DNA of 64,000 bases, taken from an uncultured Tenacibaculum sp. (GTDB lineage Bacteria > Bacteroidota > Bacteroidia > Flavobacteriales > Flavobacteriaceae). A program made the position numbers and the translations under genes. Below, one piece after another: positions 55,324 to 63,786 of this stretch (the stretch's first letter is position 1; each line of letters begins with the position of its first letter). The stretch is taken from positions 372,001 through 436,000 of the forward strand of contig NZ_CANNGG010000001.1 of NCBI RefSeq assembly GCF_947504135.1, written 5' to 3'. The notes below the pieces were generated by a model. It saw only the letters and a list, made by a program, of their open reading frames with translations. It made no database searches and was not told the origin of the DNA.

Positions 55324-55885
55324 TTTGTAAAATTACCTCTTCAATCACCTTCGGAAAATGCTCATATTCTAACTCGTGAACTTTTTGAGCAATCGTTTCT
55401 GGTGTGTCTTCAGAAGAAACAGCCGTTTTAGCTTGAAAAATAATAGCTCCTTCATCATAATTTTCATTCACATAATGGATGGTAATACCTGTTTCAGGCT
55501 CATTATTTTCTTTTACAGCCTTATGAACATACATTCCATACATGCCTTTCCCACCATATTTTGGTAATAATGCAGGATGAATATTGATGATTTTATTAGG
55601 GAAAGCTTCAACAATTTTAGCAGGAATACGCCATAAAAAGCCAGCCAACACGATAAAATCGGCTTCTACATGCAAGAAATTTAAAACAGTGTCATCTTTT
55701 GTAAAACTTTCTCTATCAAAGAGCGATGCGTCTATTCCAAGTCTTTCGCAACGGTCAAAAACTTTGGCATGTTCATTGTTAGAGAGCACGTGAGTAACAA
55801 TTGCAGTTTGAGTTGAGTTGAAGTATTTTATGATATTTTCGGCGTTAGAACCCGATCCTGAAGCAAAAATTACAATGCGTTTCAT
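55316..55885 (-). CDS. purN: phosphoribosylglycinamide formyltransferase
   Basis: 189 residues from the ATG at 55883-55885 (MKRIVIFASGSGSNAENI), the standard start; a 23-residue extension to 55954 is hydrophobic and off-family. GART motifs: GSGSNAENI, FLWRIPAKIV, NIHPALLPKYGGKGMYG and HYVNENYDEGAIIFQ with the catalytic Asn, His and Asp. Transfers formyl from 10-formyl-THF to GAR in purine synthesis. It overlaps rnhA. Divergent from acpP. Confidence 0.92.
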   Translation of the reverse strand: MKRIVIFASGSGSNAENIIKYFNSTQTAIVTHVLSNNEHAKVFDRCERLGIDASLFDRESFTKDDTVLNFLHVEADFIVLAGFLWRIPAKIVEAFPNKIINIHPALLPKYGGKGMYGMYVHKAVKENNEPETGITIHYVNENYDEGAIIFQAKTAVSSEDTPETIAQKVHELEYEHFPKVIEEVILQNE

Positions 55886-56026
55886 GTTAAAATTCAGTTG
55901 TTTTGTTACTACAAAAAAAAGAATAATTATTAACAATGGTGGTATTTGTAGCAAAATATTCAGGTATTTTTTTTAATTTAGACATCACATTTTTGTGCAA
56001 AAGTTAGAATTAATAACTAAGATTTG

Positions 56027-56034
56027 TATTTTTG
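56027..56034 (+). promoter_or_regulatory. -7 element of acpP
   Basis: TATTTTTG, 31 bp before the ATG and matching TAnnTTTG. No clear -33 at N19. Confidence 0.5.
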
Positions 56035-56065
56035 CCACGATTTTAAATTTTAAAACAAACAAATT

Positions 56066-56302
56066 ATGTCAGACATTGCATCAAGAGTAAAAGCAATTAT
56101 CGTAGACAAATTAGGAGTAGACGATAACGAAGTAACTAACGAAGCAAGCTTCACAAACGATTTAGGAGCAGATTCTTTAGATACAGTTGAGTTAATCATG
56201 GAATTCGAGAAAGAATTTGATATTCAAATTCCAGATGATCAAGCAGAAAACATTGGTACTGTAGGTCAAGCGATTAGCTATATTGAAGACGCAAAAAAAT
56301 AA
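56066..56302 (+). CDS. acpP: acyl carrier protein
   Basis: 78 residues. Carries growing acyl chains on 4-phosphopantetheine at S37 ([12 protein letters not shown]). Typical ACP with acidic helices and the [14 protein letters not shown] end. It lies 6 bp before fabF, as in many bacteria. Confidence 0.97.
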   Translation: MSDIASRVKAIIVDKLGVDDNEVTNEASFTNDLGADSLDTVELIMEFEKEFDIQIPDDQAENIGTVGQAISYIEDAKK

Positions 56303-56308
56303 GATTAT

Positions 56309-57559
56309 ATGCAATTAAAACGAGTTGTAGTAACTGGACTTGGCGCATTAACGCCAATAGGAAACAATAAAGAAGAGTATTGGAATAGCTTGGTTAACGG
56401 AGTTAGCGGAGCAGCACCTATAACGTATTTTGATGCTGCCAAGTTCAAAACTCGTTTCGCATGTGAGCTGAAAGATTTTAATGCGACCGATTTTATTAAT
56501 AGAAAAGAGGCGCGTAAAATGGATAGGTTTACGCAGTATGCGATGGTTGCTTCAGATGAAGCAATTGCTGATGCGAAATTAAACCTTGATGACGTTAATA
56601 AATTAAGAGTTGGCGTTATTTGGGGAGCTGGTATTGGAGGGCTAGAAACATTCCAGAATGAAGTATTGAATTATGCTGAAGGTGATGGAACACCTAAGTT
56701 TAATCCATTCTTTATCCCAAAAATGATTGCAGATATTGCACCAGGAAACATTTCTATTAAAAATGGATTTATGGGGCCAAATTATACTACGGTATCTGCT
56801 TGTGCATCATCGGCTAATGCCATGATTGATGCTTTAAACTATATAAGACTTGGTCATTGTGATGTAGTTGTAACAGGTGGTAGTGAAGCTGCTGTTACAA
56901 TTGCTGGTATGGGAGGTTTTAATGCGATGCATGCTTTATCTACTAGAAATGAGAGTCCAGAAACAGCTTCAAGACCATTTGATGCTGAGCGTGACGGATT
57001 TGTGCTAGGTGAAGGAGCAGGAGCTATTATCTTAGAAGAATACGAACATGCCAAAGCTCGTGGAGCAAAAATTTATGCTGAAGTTATAGGTGGAGGGTTG
57101 TCTTCGGATGCTTACCATATGACGGCACCACATCCTGATGGAATAGGTGTAATTGCAGTAATGAAAAACTGTCTTGAAAATGCTGGAATAAAACCAGAAG
57201 ACGTAGATCATATCAACACTCACGGTACTTCAACCCCCCTAGGAGATGTTGCAGAATTAAAAGCGATCTCTGAAGTTTTTGGAGATCATGCTAAAAACAT
57301 TAATATCAACTCAACAAAGTCTATGACAGGACATTTGTTAGGTGCTGCTGGTGCAGTTGAAGCTATCGCTTCATTATTAGCCATGGAGCACGGTGTTGTT
57401 CCCCCAACAATTAATCATAGTAACGTTGATGAAAATATCAACCCTGAGTTAAATTTAACGTTAAACAAAGCTCAAAAAAGAGAGATTAAGGTTGCAATGA
57501 GCAATACATTTGGTTTTGGTGGTCATAATGCTTGTGTAGCCTTTAGAAAACTAGATTAA
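56309..57559 (+). CDS. fabF: beta-ketoacyl-ACP synthase II
   Basis: 416 residues. Elongates acyl-ACP with malonyl-ACP. The catalytic triad is C165 (VSACASSANAM), H305 (NTHGTSTPLGD) and H342 (GHLLGAAGAV). Length and GVIWGAGIGG mark FabF rather than FabH. Between acpP and rnc on one transcript. Confidence 0.95.
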   Translation: MQLKRVVVTGLGALTPIGNNKEEYWNSLVNGVSGAAPITYFDAAKFKTRFACELKDFNATDFINRKEARKMDRFTQYAMVASDEAIADAKLNLDDVNKLRVGVIWGAGIGGLETFQNEVLNYAEGDGTPKFNPFFIPKMIADIAPGNISIKNGFMGPNYTTVSACASSANAMIDALNYIRLGHCDVVVTGGSEAAVTIAGMGGFNAMHALSTRNESPETASRPFDAERDGFVLGEGAGAIILEEYEHAKARGAKIYAEVIGGGLSSDAYHMTAPHPDGIGVIAVMKNCLENAGIKPEDVDHINTHGTSTPLGDVAELKAISEVFGDHAKNININSTKSMTGHLLGAAGAVEAIASLLAMEHGVVPPTINHSNVDENINPELNLTLNKAQKREIKVAMSNTFGFGGHNACVAFRKLD

Positions 57560-57565
57560 TTTTTT

Positions 57566-58303
57566 ATGAATTTTCTTCGTAGAATTGTCAAACCCCAAAA
57601 TAAGGAGGACGAAAACTTCTACTACGAATTAAAAGAGTTACTTAATTTTAAGCCGATTAAGTTATCGCTTTATAAAAAAGCATTTACACACAGATCTCTA
57701 AAGTTAGTTGACAGTAAGGGAAACCCAGTTAACTATGAACGCTTAGAGTTTTTGGGAGATGCTATTTTAGGTACAGTAATCGCTTCTTACCTATTTAAGA
57801 AAGTGCCCGATGGAGACGAAGGGTACTTAACACAAATGCGATCTAAAGTTGTAAGTAGACAGCATTTGAATGATTTAGGTAAAGATTTGGACTTAATTAA
57901 ATTTGTAAAAAGTAATATTTCCAAAGAACATGTTAGTAATAATATTCATGGAAATATTTTTGAAGCCCTCGTAGGAGCTATTTATTTAGATAGAGGGTAT
58001 AACTACTGTCATCAGTTTATTTATGAACAAGTAATAATGCCTTATGTAGATATTGAAAGACTTGAAGGTAAAATATCGAGCTACAAAGGTTTTGTTATAG
58101 AATGGTGTCAAAAACAGAAAAAGAAATATAAATTTGAGTCTTATGAAGATTCAGGTAACCAGAATAAGAAGCATTTTAGCGTACGTGTAAGTATAGATGG
58201 TAACATCATAGCAAAAGGTAGAGCTACTTCTAAGAAAAAAGCAGAAGAAATAGCCGCTAAAAGAGTGTACTACGCTATGCAAAGTCAAATGTTAAATAGT
58301 TAA
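57566..58303 (+). CDS. rnc: ribonuclease III
   Basis: 245 residues. The RNase III domain has the signature YERLEFLGDAILG and the second acidic patch IFEALVGAIYLD; the dsRNA-binding domain follows (about 180-245). Cuts double-stranded RNA, including rRNA precursors. It starts 6 bp after fabF, an arrangement found in many Bacteroidota. Confidence 0.94.
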   Translation: MNFLRRIVKPQNKEDENFYYELKELLNFKPIKLSLYKKAFTHRSLKLVDSKGNPVNYERLEFLGDAILGTVIASYLFKKVPDGDEGYLTQMRSKVVSRQHLNDLGKDLDLIKFVKSNISKEHVSNNIHGNIFEALVGAIYLDRGYNYCHQFIYEQVIMPYVDIERLEGKISSYKGFVIEWCQKQKKKYKFESYEDSGNQNKKHFSVRVSIDGNIIAKGRATSKKKAEEIAAKRVYYAMQSQMLNS

Positions 58304-58387
58304 CATTTATGTAAAAACGTTTTCGAAAAATTTACACACTATTTTAGATACATTCATTAATTTAGCAAAAAGCAAATAGTTGTTTTT

Positions 58388-58858
58388 ATGCCAATTTATG
58401 AGGTAAATATTAATGATTTTTCTAACGACGATTACACGTTAATAGGCATCCATACTACTTTGAATGACTATAGATTAGCTTATTTGTTAAATAAACACTT
58501 ACAAGTTAATTTTCGTAAAGCAAATTATAATTTAGATTTTTTTCAAAAGAATATAGAGTCTTCATATGCTGTATATGAGTATGCAAATGTAGAATTAGAT
58601 CAAGATTGGTTTTTAATATCCAATGTATTTAAATATACTCTAGAAGCAGAATCAATAAGTCTTTTTGGTCAGAGTGATTCAACTAGTTACTTGATTCCAG
58701 AAAAGAAAAAAGTTGATTTTTTCTTAAAAATAGAAGGAGAATTTGATGGTGATTTTATGTTAAAACTGACAGAAAAGATAAATCAAATTCCACAAATAAT
58801 AACCTCTTACGAAATAGAGATAAACTCATTAAAGTCGAAAGACTTTTTAATTTTTTAA
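58388..58858 (+). CDS. IPExxxVDY family protein
   Basis: 156 residues, no signal peptide. The family mark is SYLIPEKKKVDFFLKIEG (IPE-x3-VD, with F in place of Y). This small group occurs next to rnc and pyk in Bacteroidota; its role is unknown. It starts 85 bp after rnc and ends 4 bp before pyk, so it is part of this run. Confidence 0.88.
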   Translation: MPIYEVNINDFSNDDYTLIGIHTTLNDYRLAYLLNKHLQVNFRKANYNLDFFQKNIESSYAVYEYANVELDQDWFLISNVFKYTLEAESISLFGQSDSTSYLIPEKKKVDFFLKIEGEFDGDFMLKLTEKINQIPQIITSYEIEINSLKSKDFLIF

Positions 58859-58862
58859 TAAT

Positions 58863-60290
58863 ATGCCACACAACAAGAAAACAAAAATTGTAGCAACATT
58901 AGGTCCAGCAACAAACACTAAAGAGATTTTAGCTGATATGGCTGCGGCTGGTGTAAATGTTTTTAGAATTAATTTTTCACATGCTGACTATGAAGTAGTA
59001 AAAGAACGTGTACGTCAAATACGTGAAATAAATGAAGAAAGAGGCTATAATGTAGCAATATTAGCTGATTTACAAGGTCCTAAGCTTAGAGTTGGTGTAA
59101 TGCAAGAGGGAGTAGAATTAAAAGCGGGAGATACTTTTACTTTTACTACAGAAAAGTGTGAAGGAACACAAGAAAAAGCATACATGACTTACCAACGCTT
59201 TCCAAAAGACGTAAAGGTAGGAGAGAAGATTTTAGTTGATGACGGTAAGTTGTTGTTTGAAGTAACTGCAACAGATAAAGAAAGTGAAGTTGTAACTAAA
59301 GTAGTTGTAGGTGGAGCCCTAAAATCGAAAAAAGGAGTTAACCTGCCAAATACAAAAATTTCATTACCAGCTTTAACAGAAAAAGATAAAAAAGATGTAG
59401 TTTTTGCTCTGGAACAAGAGGTAGACTGGATTGCACTTTCGTTTGTAAGAACACCAGAAGATTTACGTATTCTTCGCGATTTAATTAAGCAGAAATCTCG
59501 TTATAGAGTTCCAGTAATAGCAAAAATAGAAAAGCCTGAAGCTGTTGAGAATATTGATGCTTTAATTCCTTATTGTGACGGATTAATGGTTGCTCGTGGT
59601 GATTTAGGAGTTGAAGTACCAATGCAAGATGTACCTTTAATTCAAAAAAGCTTGGTTCGTAGAGCTAAACAAGCAAGAATTCCTGTAATTATTGCAACAC
59701 AAATGATGGAAACCATGATTGAAAACTCTGTACCAACAAGAGCAGAGGTAAATGATGTAGCAAACTCTATTATGGATGGTGCTGATGCAGTTATGCTATC
59801 AGGAGAAACATCGGTTGGTAAACATCCGGTACGAGTTATTCAAAAGATGACAGAGATTATTGGAAGCGTAGAGTTTTCAGATTTGATTGAAGTTCCGCAA
59901 GAACCGCCACATATTCGCACAAAAAGATTCATTACAAAATCGGTTTGTCATCATGCAGCACTAATGGCAGATGATATTAATGCATCTGCAATCTCTACTT
60001 TAACGAATAGCGGGTATACAGCTTTTCAAATTTCAGCTTGGAGACCAAAATCGCATGTGTTGGCGTTTTCATCTGAGAAAAGAATTTTAGGAAAATTAAA
60101 CCTTCTATGGGGCGTTAGAGCTTATTTTTACGATAGAGAATTAAGTACTGATGATACTATTGAAGATATTAACGAGATAGCTAAAGAAAAAGGCTATGTA
60201 AAAACAGGAGATTTTATGATAAACTTATCTTCAATGCCTGTAAAAGCAAAGGGAATGGTAAACACCTTACGTATTTCTCATATTGACTAA
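58863..60290 (+). CDS. pyk: pyruvate kinase
   Basis: 475 residues. Makes pyruvate and ATP from phosphoenolpyruvate. TKIVATLGPAT, FRINFSHADYE, LADLQGPKLRVG, KIEKPEAVENI, MVARGDLGVEVP and IATQMMETM are the standard active-site segments. Bacterial type I/II cannot be separated here. A hairpin terminator follows at 60309. Confidence 0.96.
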   Translation: MPHNKKTKIVATLGPATNTKEILADMAAAGVNVFRINFSHADYEVVKERVRQIREINEERGYNVAILADLQGPKLRVGVMQEGVELKAGDTFTFTTEKCEGTQEKAYMTYQRFPKDVKVGEKILVDDGKLLFEVTATDKESEVVTKVVVGGALKSKKGVNLPNTKISLPALTEKDKKDVVFALEQEVDWIALSFVRTPEDLRILRDLIKQKSRYRVPVIAKIEKPEAVENIDALIPYCDGLMVARGDLGVEVPMQDVPLIQKSLVRRAKQARIPVIIATQMMETMIENSVPTRAEVNDVANSIMDGADAVMLSGETSVGKHPVRVIQKMTEIIGSVEFSDLIEVPQEPPHIRTKRFITKSVCHHAALMADDINASAISTLTNSGYTAFQISAWRPKSHVLAFSSEKRILGKLNLLWGVRAYFYDRELSTDDTIEDINEIAKEKGYVKTGDFMINLSSMPVKAKGMVNTLRISHID

Positions 60291-60308
60291 ATAAAGATAA
60301 TAGAATAT

Positions 60309-60341
60309 AAAAAAGCTCAACTTTAAAAGTTGAGCTTTTTT
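60309..60341 (+). terminator. terminator of pyk
   Basis: AAAAAAGCTCAACTTT and AAAGTTGAGCTTTTTT form a perfect stem with almost no loop, 18 bp after the pyk stop. Confidence 0.9.
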
Positions 60342-60456
60342 GTTTTAAAATACTGACACCCTTATAATTGACTTAGCTGTTTCTAAATTTTTTATGTTTT
60401 AATTTGGGATTAAGTAGCAGTAAGTTAGGTTTTTACGCTAAAAATGTTAAAGAAAA

Positions 60457-60508
60457 CTCAGGGTTATCCCTGAGAAGAAGTTAAAACAATTAGGGATATC
60501 CCTAATTG
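60457..60508. promoter_or_regulatory. two related palindromes before the HExxH lipoprotein
   Basis: CTCAGGGTTATCCCTGAG (60457-60474) and a perfect 22-bp palindrome at 60487-60508 (CAATTAGGGA/TCCCTAATTG). Both share the core AGGG(T/A)TATCCCT, with centres about 32 bp apart, three helical turns. They lie 100-150 bp before the lipoprotein ATG in an otherwise gene-free 317-bp gap. They look like paired operator sites for a dimeric regulator, or stacked hairpins in a leader; the regulator is unknown. Confidence 0.5.
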
Positions 60509-60607
60509 TGTATTGAATTTAAAGAGTTTACTTTTAGCAAAAATTGTAAACATTTAAATTTTAGATATATAAAAAACAAAAGAAACACAATTGCTAATCT
60601 TTTAAAA

Positions 60608-62218
60608 ATGGGTGTTTTCCTGTTTGGGGTTTCATTGTTGTTATGGAACTGTGAAGACGATAAAACAGAAGGTTTAACAGAGGTAGAATTATATAAGCAA
60701 ACCTTATTGGTAAATACAAAACTTGTAAGTCAAAAACTAGGTTTAGGAGAGAATAATATCTTTATAAGATGGGATAAACCAACAATTTTGGTTCTAGATA
60801 AAAAAAATCAAGGAGGGGTTTATCAATACGATATAGAGCAAAAGGAGCCTGTATCTAATAATTCAAATTTATTTGTAGATAAACTTACGTTTAAACTAAT
60901 TGTAAGAGAAAAAGAAGGAGCTATAGAAGATGTTCAGATATATAGGTACGAGCCGTTTAAGGAATCTTTAAATACAGCGCCTAGCGAGATAGCTAAAGAA
61001 GGATTTAGTGGAATGAAGTTTATTTTTAATGAATTGGCTGAATTAGAGGATATTTATACCTATAAATTAGGGAAAAAGATAAGCACTTTTAATGAGACAA
61101 AATCAGAGAGAATAGATAAGCACAAAAATATTCTTTATCCAAAAATGGACGATTCAGAATTTGATAGCTGTTTAGATTTGAATGGAAAGCCATTAGAAGG
61201 ATGTAACAATGGGGGAGGCTCAGGTTCTGGTTCAGGAGGAGGCTATGTTACAGAAACCACTCGTCATTATACAAATTGGTATAATAGGTGTGATTCATGT
61301 ACCAGTAATGATGGAAAAATATATAATTATGGAGGTATAAATTATATTTATGTGCATACTAAGTATAATGGTTCAACTACGCGTTGGGTATGGGTTTCAA
61401 GTGGAGGCGATCGTTATATAGATGTTTATAATTCTAATAGTCCTTCAGGAGGAGGACCTGCATATGATGGTGAAGATAGGGAATATTCAAGTGGAGGTGG
61501 AAATAACGGTTATGAACTACCATGCCCTATTGGTTTTGAAAAAGTAGGAGATAATTGCGTTAAAATTGTTGAAAGTTATGAAGACGACATTATAGACGAA
61601 ACCAACAACCCTTGTGTAGGCGATATTATAAAAGAACTACAGAAAAAAGACACGTATGGTGCTTTGGTGCCCGATTTAAAAGGGAAAGGGCATCTCTCAG
61701 AAATGGTGTTAGATTTGTTTGGTAAATGTAAAAATTACGATTTAACTATTAATGTAGCACAACTGGGTACAAACCCTGAAGGACATCCTATAAATGCTCA
61801 AACCAACGGAATTGAAAGTATTACTTTAGATACCGACTTGGTAAAAGATGCTACCCAACTCTCTATAGCCAAAACTTTAATACATGAAAGTTTACATGCT
61901 TTTATTAATCTTAACATAGATAAATACAATAGAAATAATACTTTTATACAAGCTATAGGACTTTATTATACAAAGTATAAAAATGACTCAAATTTATCAC
62001 AGCATAATTTTATGAGTCAGTTTGTAGAAGCAGTGGCGTATTCATTATCGGCTTATGACAATCACCAGCAAAGCATGGACTATTATATAGCCATGAGCTG
62101 GGGAGGATTAGAATCGTCGGATGCTTATAAAAAGCTACCAAATAAAACAGCAATTCAAAAAATAATTAACAATGAACGATATGCAAAAAGTGATGCGAAA
62201 AGTACTAAATGCCCGTAA
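60608..62218 (+). CDS. lipoprotein with HExxH putative metallopeptidase domain
   Basis: 536 residues from ATG 60608; the frame reaches back to a TTG at 60506 but that start lies in a palindrome. Signal MGVFLFGVSLLLWNC with C15 as a non-canonical lipobox. Residues about 20-190 are a charged envelope domain, 195-320 are glycine- and tyrosine-rich with cysteines, and the C-terminal domain (about 335-536) has KTLIHESLHAF (HExxH, H426-H430) with E474 (QFVEAVA) as a possible third ligand. The last 59 residues (Y478 on) are copied three times downstream without a start. A secreted or surface metallopeptidase; target unknown. Confidence 0.65.
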   Translation: MGVFLFGVSLLLWNCEDDKTEGLTEVELYKQTLLVNTKLVSQKLGLGENNIFIRWDKPTILVLDKKNQGGVYQYDIEQKEPVSNNSNLFVDKLTFKLIVREKEGAIEDVQIYRYEPFKESLNTAPSEIAKEGFSGMKFIFNELAELEDIYTYKLGKKISTFNETKSERIDKHKNILYPKMDDSEFDSCLDLNGKPLEGCNNGGGSGSGSGGGYVTETTRHYTNWYNRCDSCTSNDGKIYNYGGINYIYVHTKYNGSTTRWVWVSSGGDRYIDVYNSNSPSGGGPAYDGEDREYSSGGGNNGYELPCPIGFEKVGDNCVKIVESYEDDIIDETNNPCVGDIIKELQKKDTYGALVPDLKGKGHLSEMVLDLFGKCKNYDLTINVAQLGTNPEGHPINAQTNGIESITLDTDLVKDATQLSIAKTLIHESLHAFINLNIDKYNRNNTFIQAIGLYYTKYKNDSNLSQHNFMSQFVEAVAYSLSAYDNHQQSMDYYIAMSWGGLESSDAYKKLPNKTAIQKIINNERYAKSDAKSTKCP

Positions 62219-62603
62219 TTTTATCTATCTATCTATCTATCTATTTATAACTGGTTGTGCTACTACTAGAAGTAATAGAGATTCTTCTACTTTATATTAT
62301 CAAGAAAAACATAGTTCTAAAAGTGGATTTTCAAGCATCATTATCAATTCTTTTTATGATGATAAATATAAAGACAAAATTTTAGCTTTAGTAACGGTTA
62401 ATGGGGTTTGTATTCTTGGTAAATATGAAAATGAAAATATACTTCCCATAGAAATAAAAACAATTCCTAATAATAAATATAAAATAGAAATATCTTCTCC
62501 AGGGTTACTACCACTTAAAATTAAAAAACTTAGAATAAAAAAAGGAGATTCAATAGTTATTAACGCTTATTTAAAAGAAGATACAAGACCAATAGTTGAT
62601 TAA
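62193..62603 (+). CDS. array lipoprotein 1
   Basis: 136 residues from ATG 62193 (an ATG at 62172 is also in frame). Signal MRKVLNARNFIYL...FITGC with lipid C22. The mature part is beta-rich and ends KIKKLRIKKGDSIVINAYLKEDTRP-IVD, nearly identical in the other copies; the middle (about 40-100) differs. The ATG overlaps the end of the HExxH lipoprotein by 26 bp in another frame, so translation is probably coupled. The signal peptide contains (ATCT)5. It could be a partner or immunity-type protein of the upstream gene (inference). No known family is recognised. Confidence 0.7.
   Translation: MRKVLNARNFIYLSIYLFITGCATTRSNRDSSTLYYQEKHSSKSGFSSIIINSFYDDKYKDKILALVTVNGVCILGKYENENILPIEIKTIPNNKYKIEISSPGLLPLKIKKLRIKKGDSIVINAYLKEDTRPIVD
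62223..62242. repeat. (ATCT)5 tetranucleotide repeat in signal peptide
   Basis: Five exact ATCT units, then ATTT, inside the signal peptide of array lipoprotein 1. A four-base unit shifts the frame when copy number changes, so the gene can switch on and off. The current 24-nt tract is in frame. Confidence 0.85.
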
Positions 62604-62611
62604 ACATAAAT

Positions 62612-62638
62612 AAGGAGTAGAAAACCTACTCCTTTTTT
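62612..62638 (+). terminator. terminator after array lipoprotein 1
   Basis: AAGGAGTAG, loop AAAAC, CTACTCCTT, then TTTT, eight bp after the stop. Confidence 0.8.
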
Positions 62639-62642
62639 AACC

Positions 62643-62825
62643 TATTCTTTTTATTCCGCTTGCGACAATTATCAACAGCCTATGGAGTATTATACTGCTA
62701 TGAGTTGGGGAGGATTAGAATCGTCAGATGCTTATAAAAAACTACCGAATAAAACAGCAATAGAAAAAATTATAAAAAATGAAAGATATGCAAGAAGCGA
62801 TGCCAAGAGTACTAAGTGTCCGTAA
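62643..62825 (+). pseudogene. start-less copy 1 of the HExxH lipoprotein C-terminus
   Basis: 60 codons plus stop with no start at the beginning. Reads YSFYSACDNYQQPMEYYTAM...SDAKSTKCP, matching residues 478-536 of the full gene with few changes and one inserted codon. The HExxH motif is not included. An internal ATG at 62682 could allow a 47-residue product. The end overlaps the next lipoprotein start region, so the copy is best seen as retained leader DNA. Confidence 0.85.
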
Positions 62826-63181
62826 TTTTATTTATTTATTTATTTATCACGGGGTGTTACACTAGCAAAAAAACAGTTAGTGATACTACTAGTTCTAGTT
62901 ATGAGATAAAAAAATTCAAATCATCAGATAACTGGATTACCATAAATGCATATGATAATGAAATTTCATATGGTAAGCTTATACCTATTATAAAAATTAA
63001 TAAATTATATTTTTTTGATGATGGTATTGAAACATTTAACGTGGAAGGGTCTAAGCATAATATAAGGATTTCTCATATTGGTAAAATACCAATAACTATA
63101 AAAGACTTAGTTGTAAAAAAAGGAGACTCTATAGTAATTAATGCTTATTTAAAAGATGACCCTACACCCATAGTTGATTAA
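62816..63181 (+). CDS. array lipoprotein 2, probably out of frame with its ATG
   Basis: 121 residues if begun at GTG 62816. The mature protein is CYTSKKTVSD... and ends VVKKGDSIVINAYLKDDPTPIVD, clearly a paralogue of lipoprotein 1. The ATG that matches the other copies is at 62800 and reads MPRVLSVRNFIY, but the (ATTT)4 tract shifts it out of frame and it hits a stop soon after. Only the GTG, which lacks the positive start of a signal peptide, is open. It is either phase-off or weakly expressed. Confidence 0.6.
   Translation: MSVILFIYLFITGCYTSKKTVSDTTSSSYEIKKFKSSDNWITINAYDNEISYGKLIPIIKINKLYFFDDGIETFNVEGSKHNIRISHIGKIPITIKDLVVKKGDSIVINAYLKDDPTPIVD
62830..62845. repeat. (ATTT)4 tetranucleotide repeat in signal peptide
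   Basis: Four exact ATTT units (16 nt) where lipoprotein 1 has a 24-nt tract. With three or six units the conserved ATG at 62800 would be in frame with the lipobox (ITGC); with four it is not. It looks like a phase-variation switch set to off. Confidence 0.8.
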
Positions 63182-63185
63182 GTAC

Positions 63186-63214
63186 AAAAGGAGTGGGTTT
63201 TTCACTCCTTTTTT
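63186..63214 (+). terminator. terminator after array lipoprotein 2
   Basis: AAAAGGAGTG, loop GGTTTTT, CACTCCTTTT, then TT, four bp after the stop. Confidence 0.75.
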
Positions 63215-63221
63215 GTTGTTT

Positions 63222-63389
63222 TCTTACGATAATCATCAGCAAGATATGAGTTATTATACTGCGATGTCTTGGGGAGGCTTAGAAAGTTCAAGTACTTATC
63301 AAGCACTATCAAATAAAACACAAATTGAAAAAATCATAAAAAATGAAAGATATGCAAGAAGCGATGCTAAAAGTACTAAATGTAAATAA
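63222..63389 (+). pseudogene. start-less copy 2 of the HExxH lipoprotein C-terminus
   Basis: Homology begins at SYDNHQQDMSYYTAMSWGG and runs to SDAKSTKCK and a stop. It is more diverged (SSSTYQALSNKTQ). An ATG at 63174, before the hairpin, is in frame, but the residues it adds have no homology. The end overlaps the lipoprotein 3 start by 26 bp, as in the other units. Confidence 0.8.
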
Positions 63390-63747
63390 ATTGATATGCG
63401 TATATATATGTTTATTAATATTTGGATGCAGTAGTTCAAAAGAAAGTTTCAATAAAAACTTTTCTAATTATACTGTAAATAAATTCAAATCTGATCGTAG
63501 ATCTATTAAAATAAATGCTTTGGATAAAGGGTTTCCTTATGACACAATACCAAGCCCTCTTATAATTATAAATAACCTTTATTTTGGTGAAACGAGTTTT
63601 TTTAGACCAAAAGTTGGTAAGCATAATATAGAAATAGCGTCACCAGGGAAAGTCAGTGTTATAATAAAAGATTTAGTTGTAAAAAAAGGAGATTCTATAG
63701 TGATTAATGCCTACTTAAAAGAAGATACAAGACCAATAGTTGATTAA
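63364..63747 (+). CDS. array lipoprotein 3
   Basis: 127 residues from ATG 63364. Signal MLKVLNVNKLICVYICLLIFGC (lipid C22). The mature part (SSSKESFNKNF...) shares its ending with lipoproteins 1 and 2 (VKKGDSIVINAYLKEDTRP-IVD) but has a different middle. No tetranucleotide tract, only a short TATATATA. The start overlaps copy 2 by 26 bp; a hairpin terminator follows. Confidence 0.7.
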   Translation: MLKVLNVNKLICVYICLLIFGCSSSKESFNKNFSNYTVNKFKSDRRSIKINALDKGFPYDTIPSPLIIINNLYFGETSFFRPKVGKHNIEIASPGKVSVIIKDLVVKKGDSIVINAYLKEDTRPIVD

Positions 63748-63751
63748 GCAT

Positions 63752-63781
63752 AAATAAGGAGTAGAAACCTACTCCTTATTT
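63752..63781 (+). terminator. terminator after array lipoprotein 3
   Basis: AAATAAGGAGTAG, loop AAAC, CTACTCCTTATTT, a near-perfect stem right after the stop. Similar in sequence to the hairpin at 62612, so it is part of the repeated unit. Confidence 0.75.
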
Positions 63782-63786
63782 AAATC

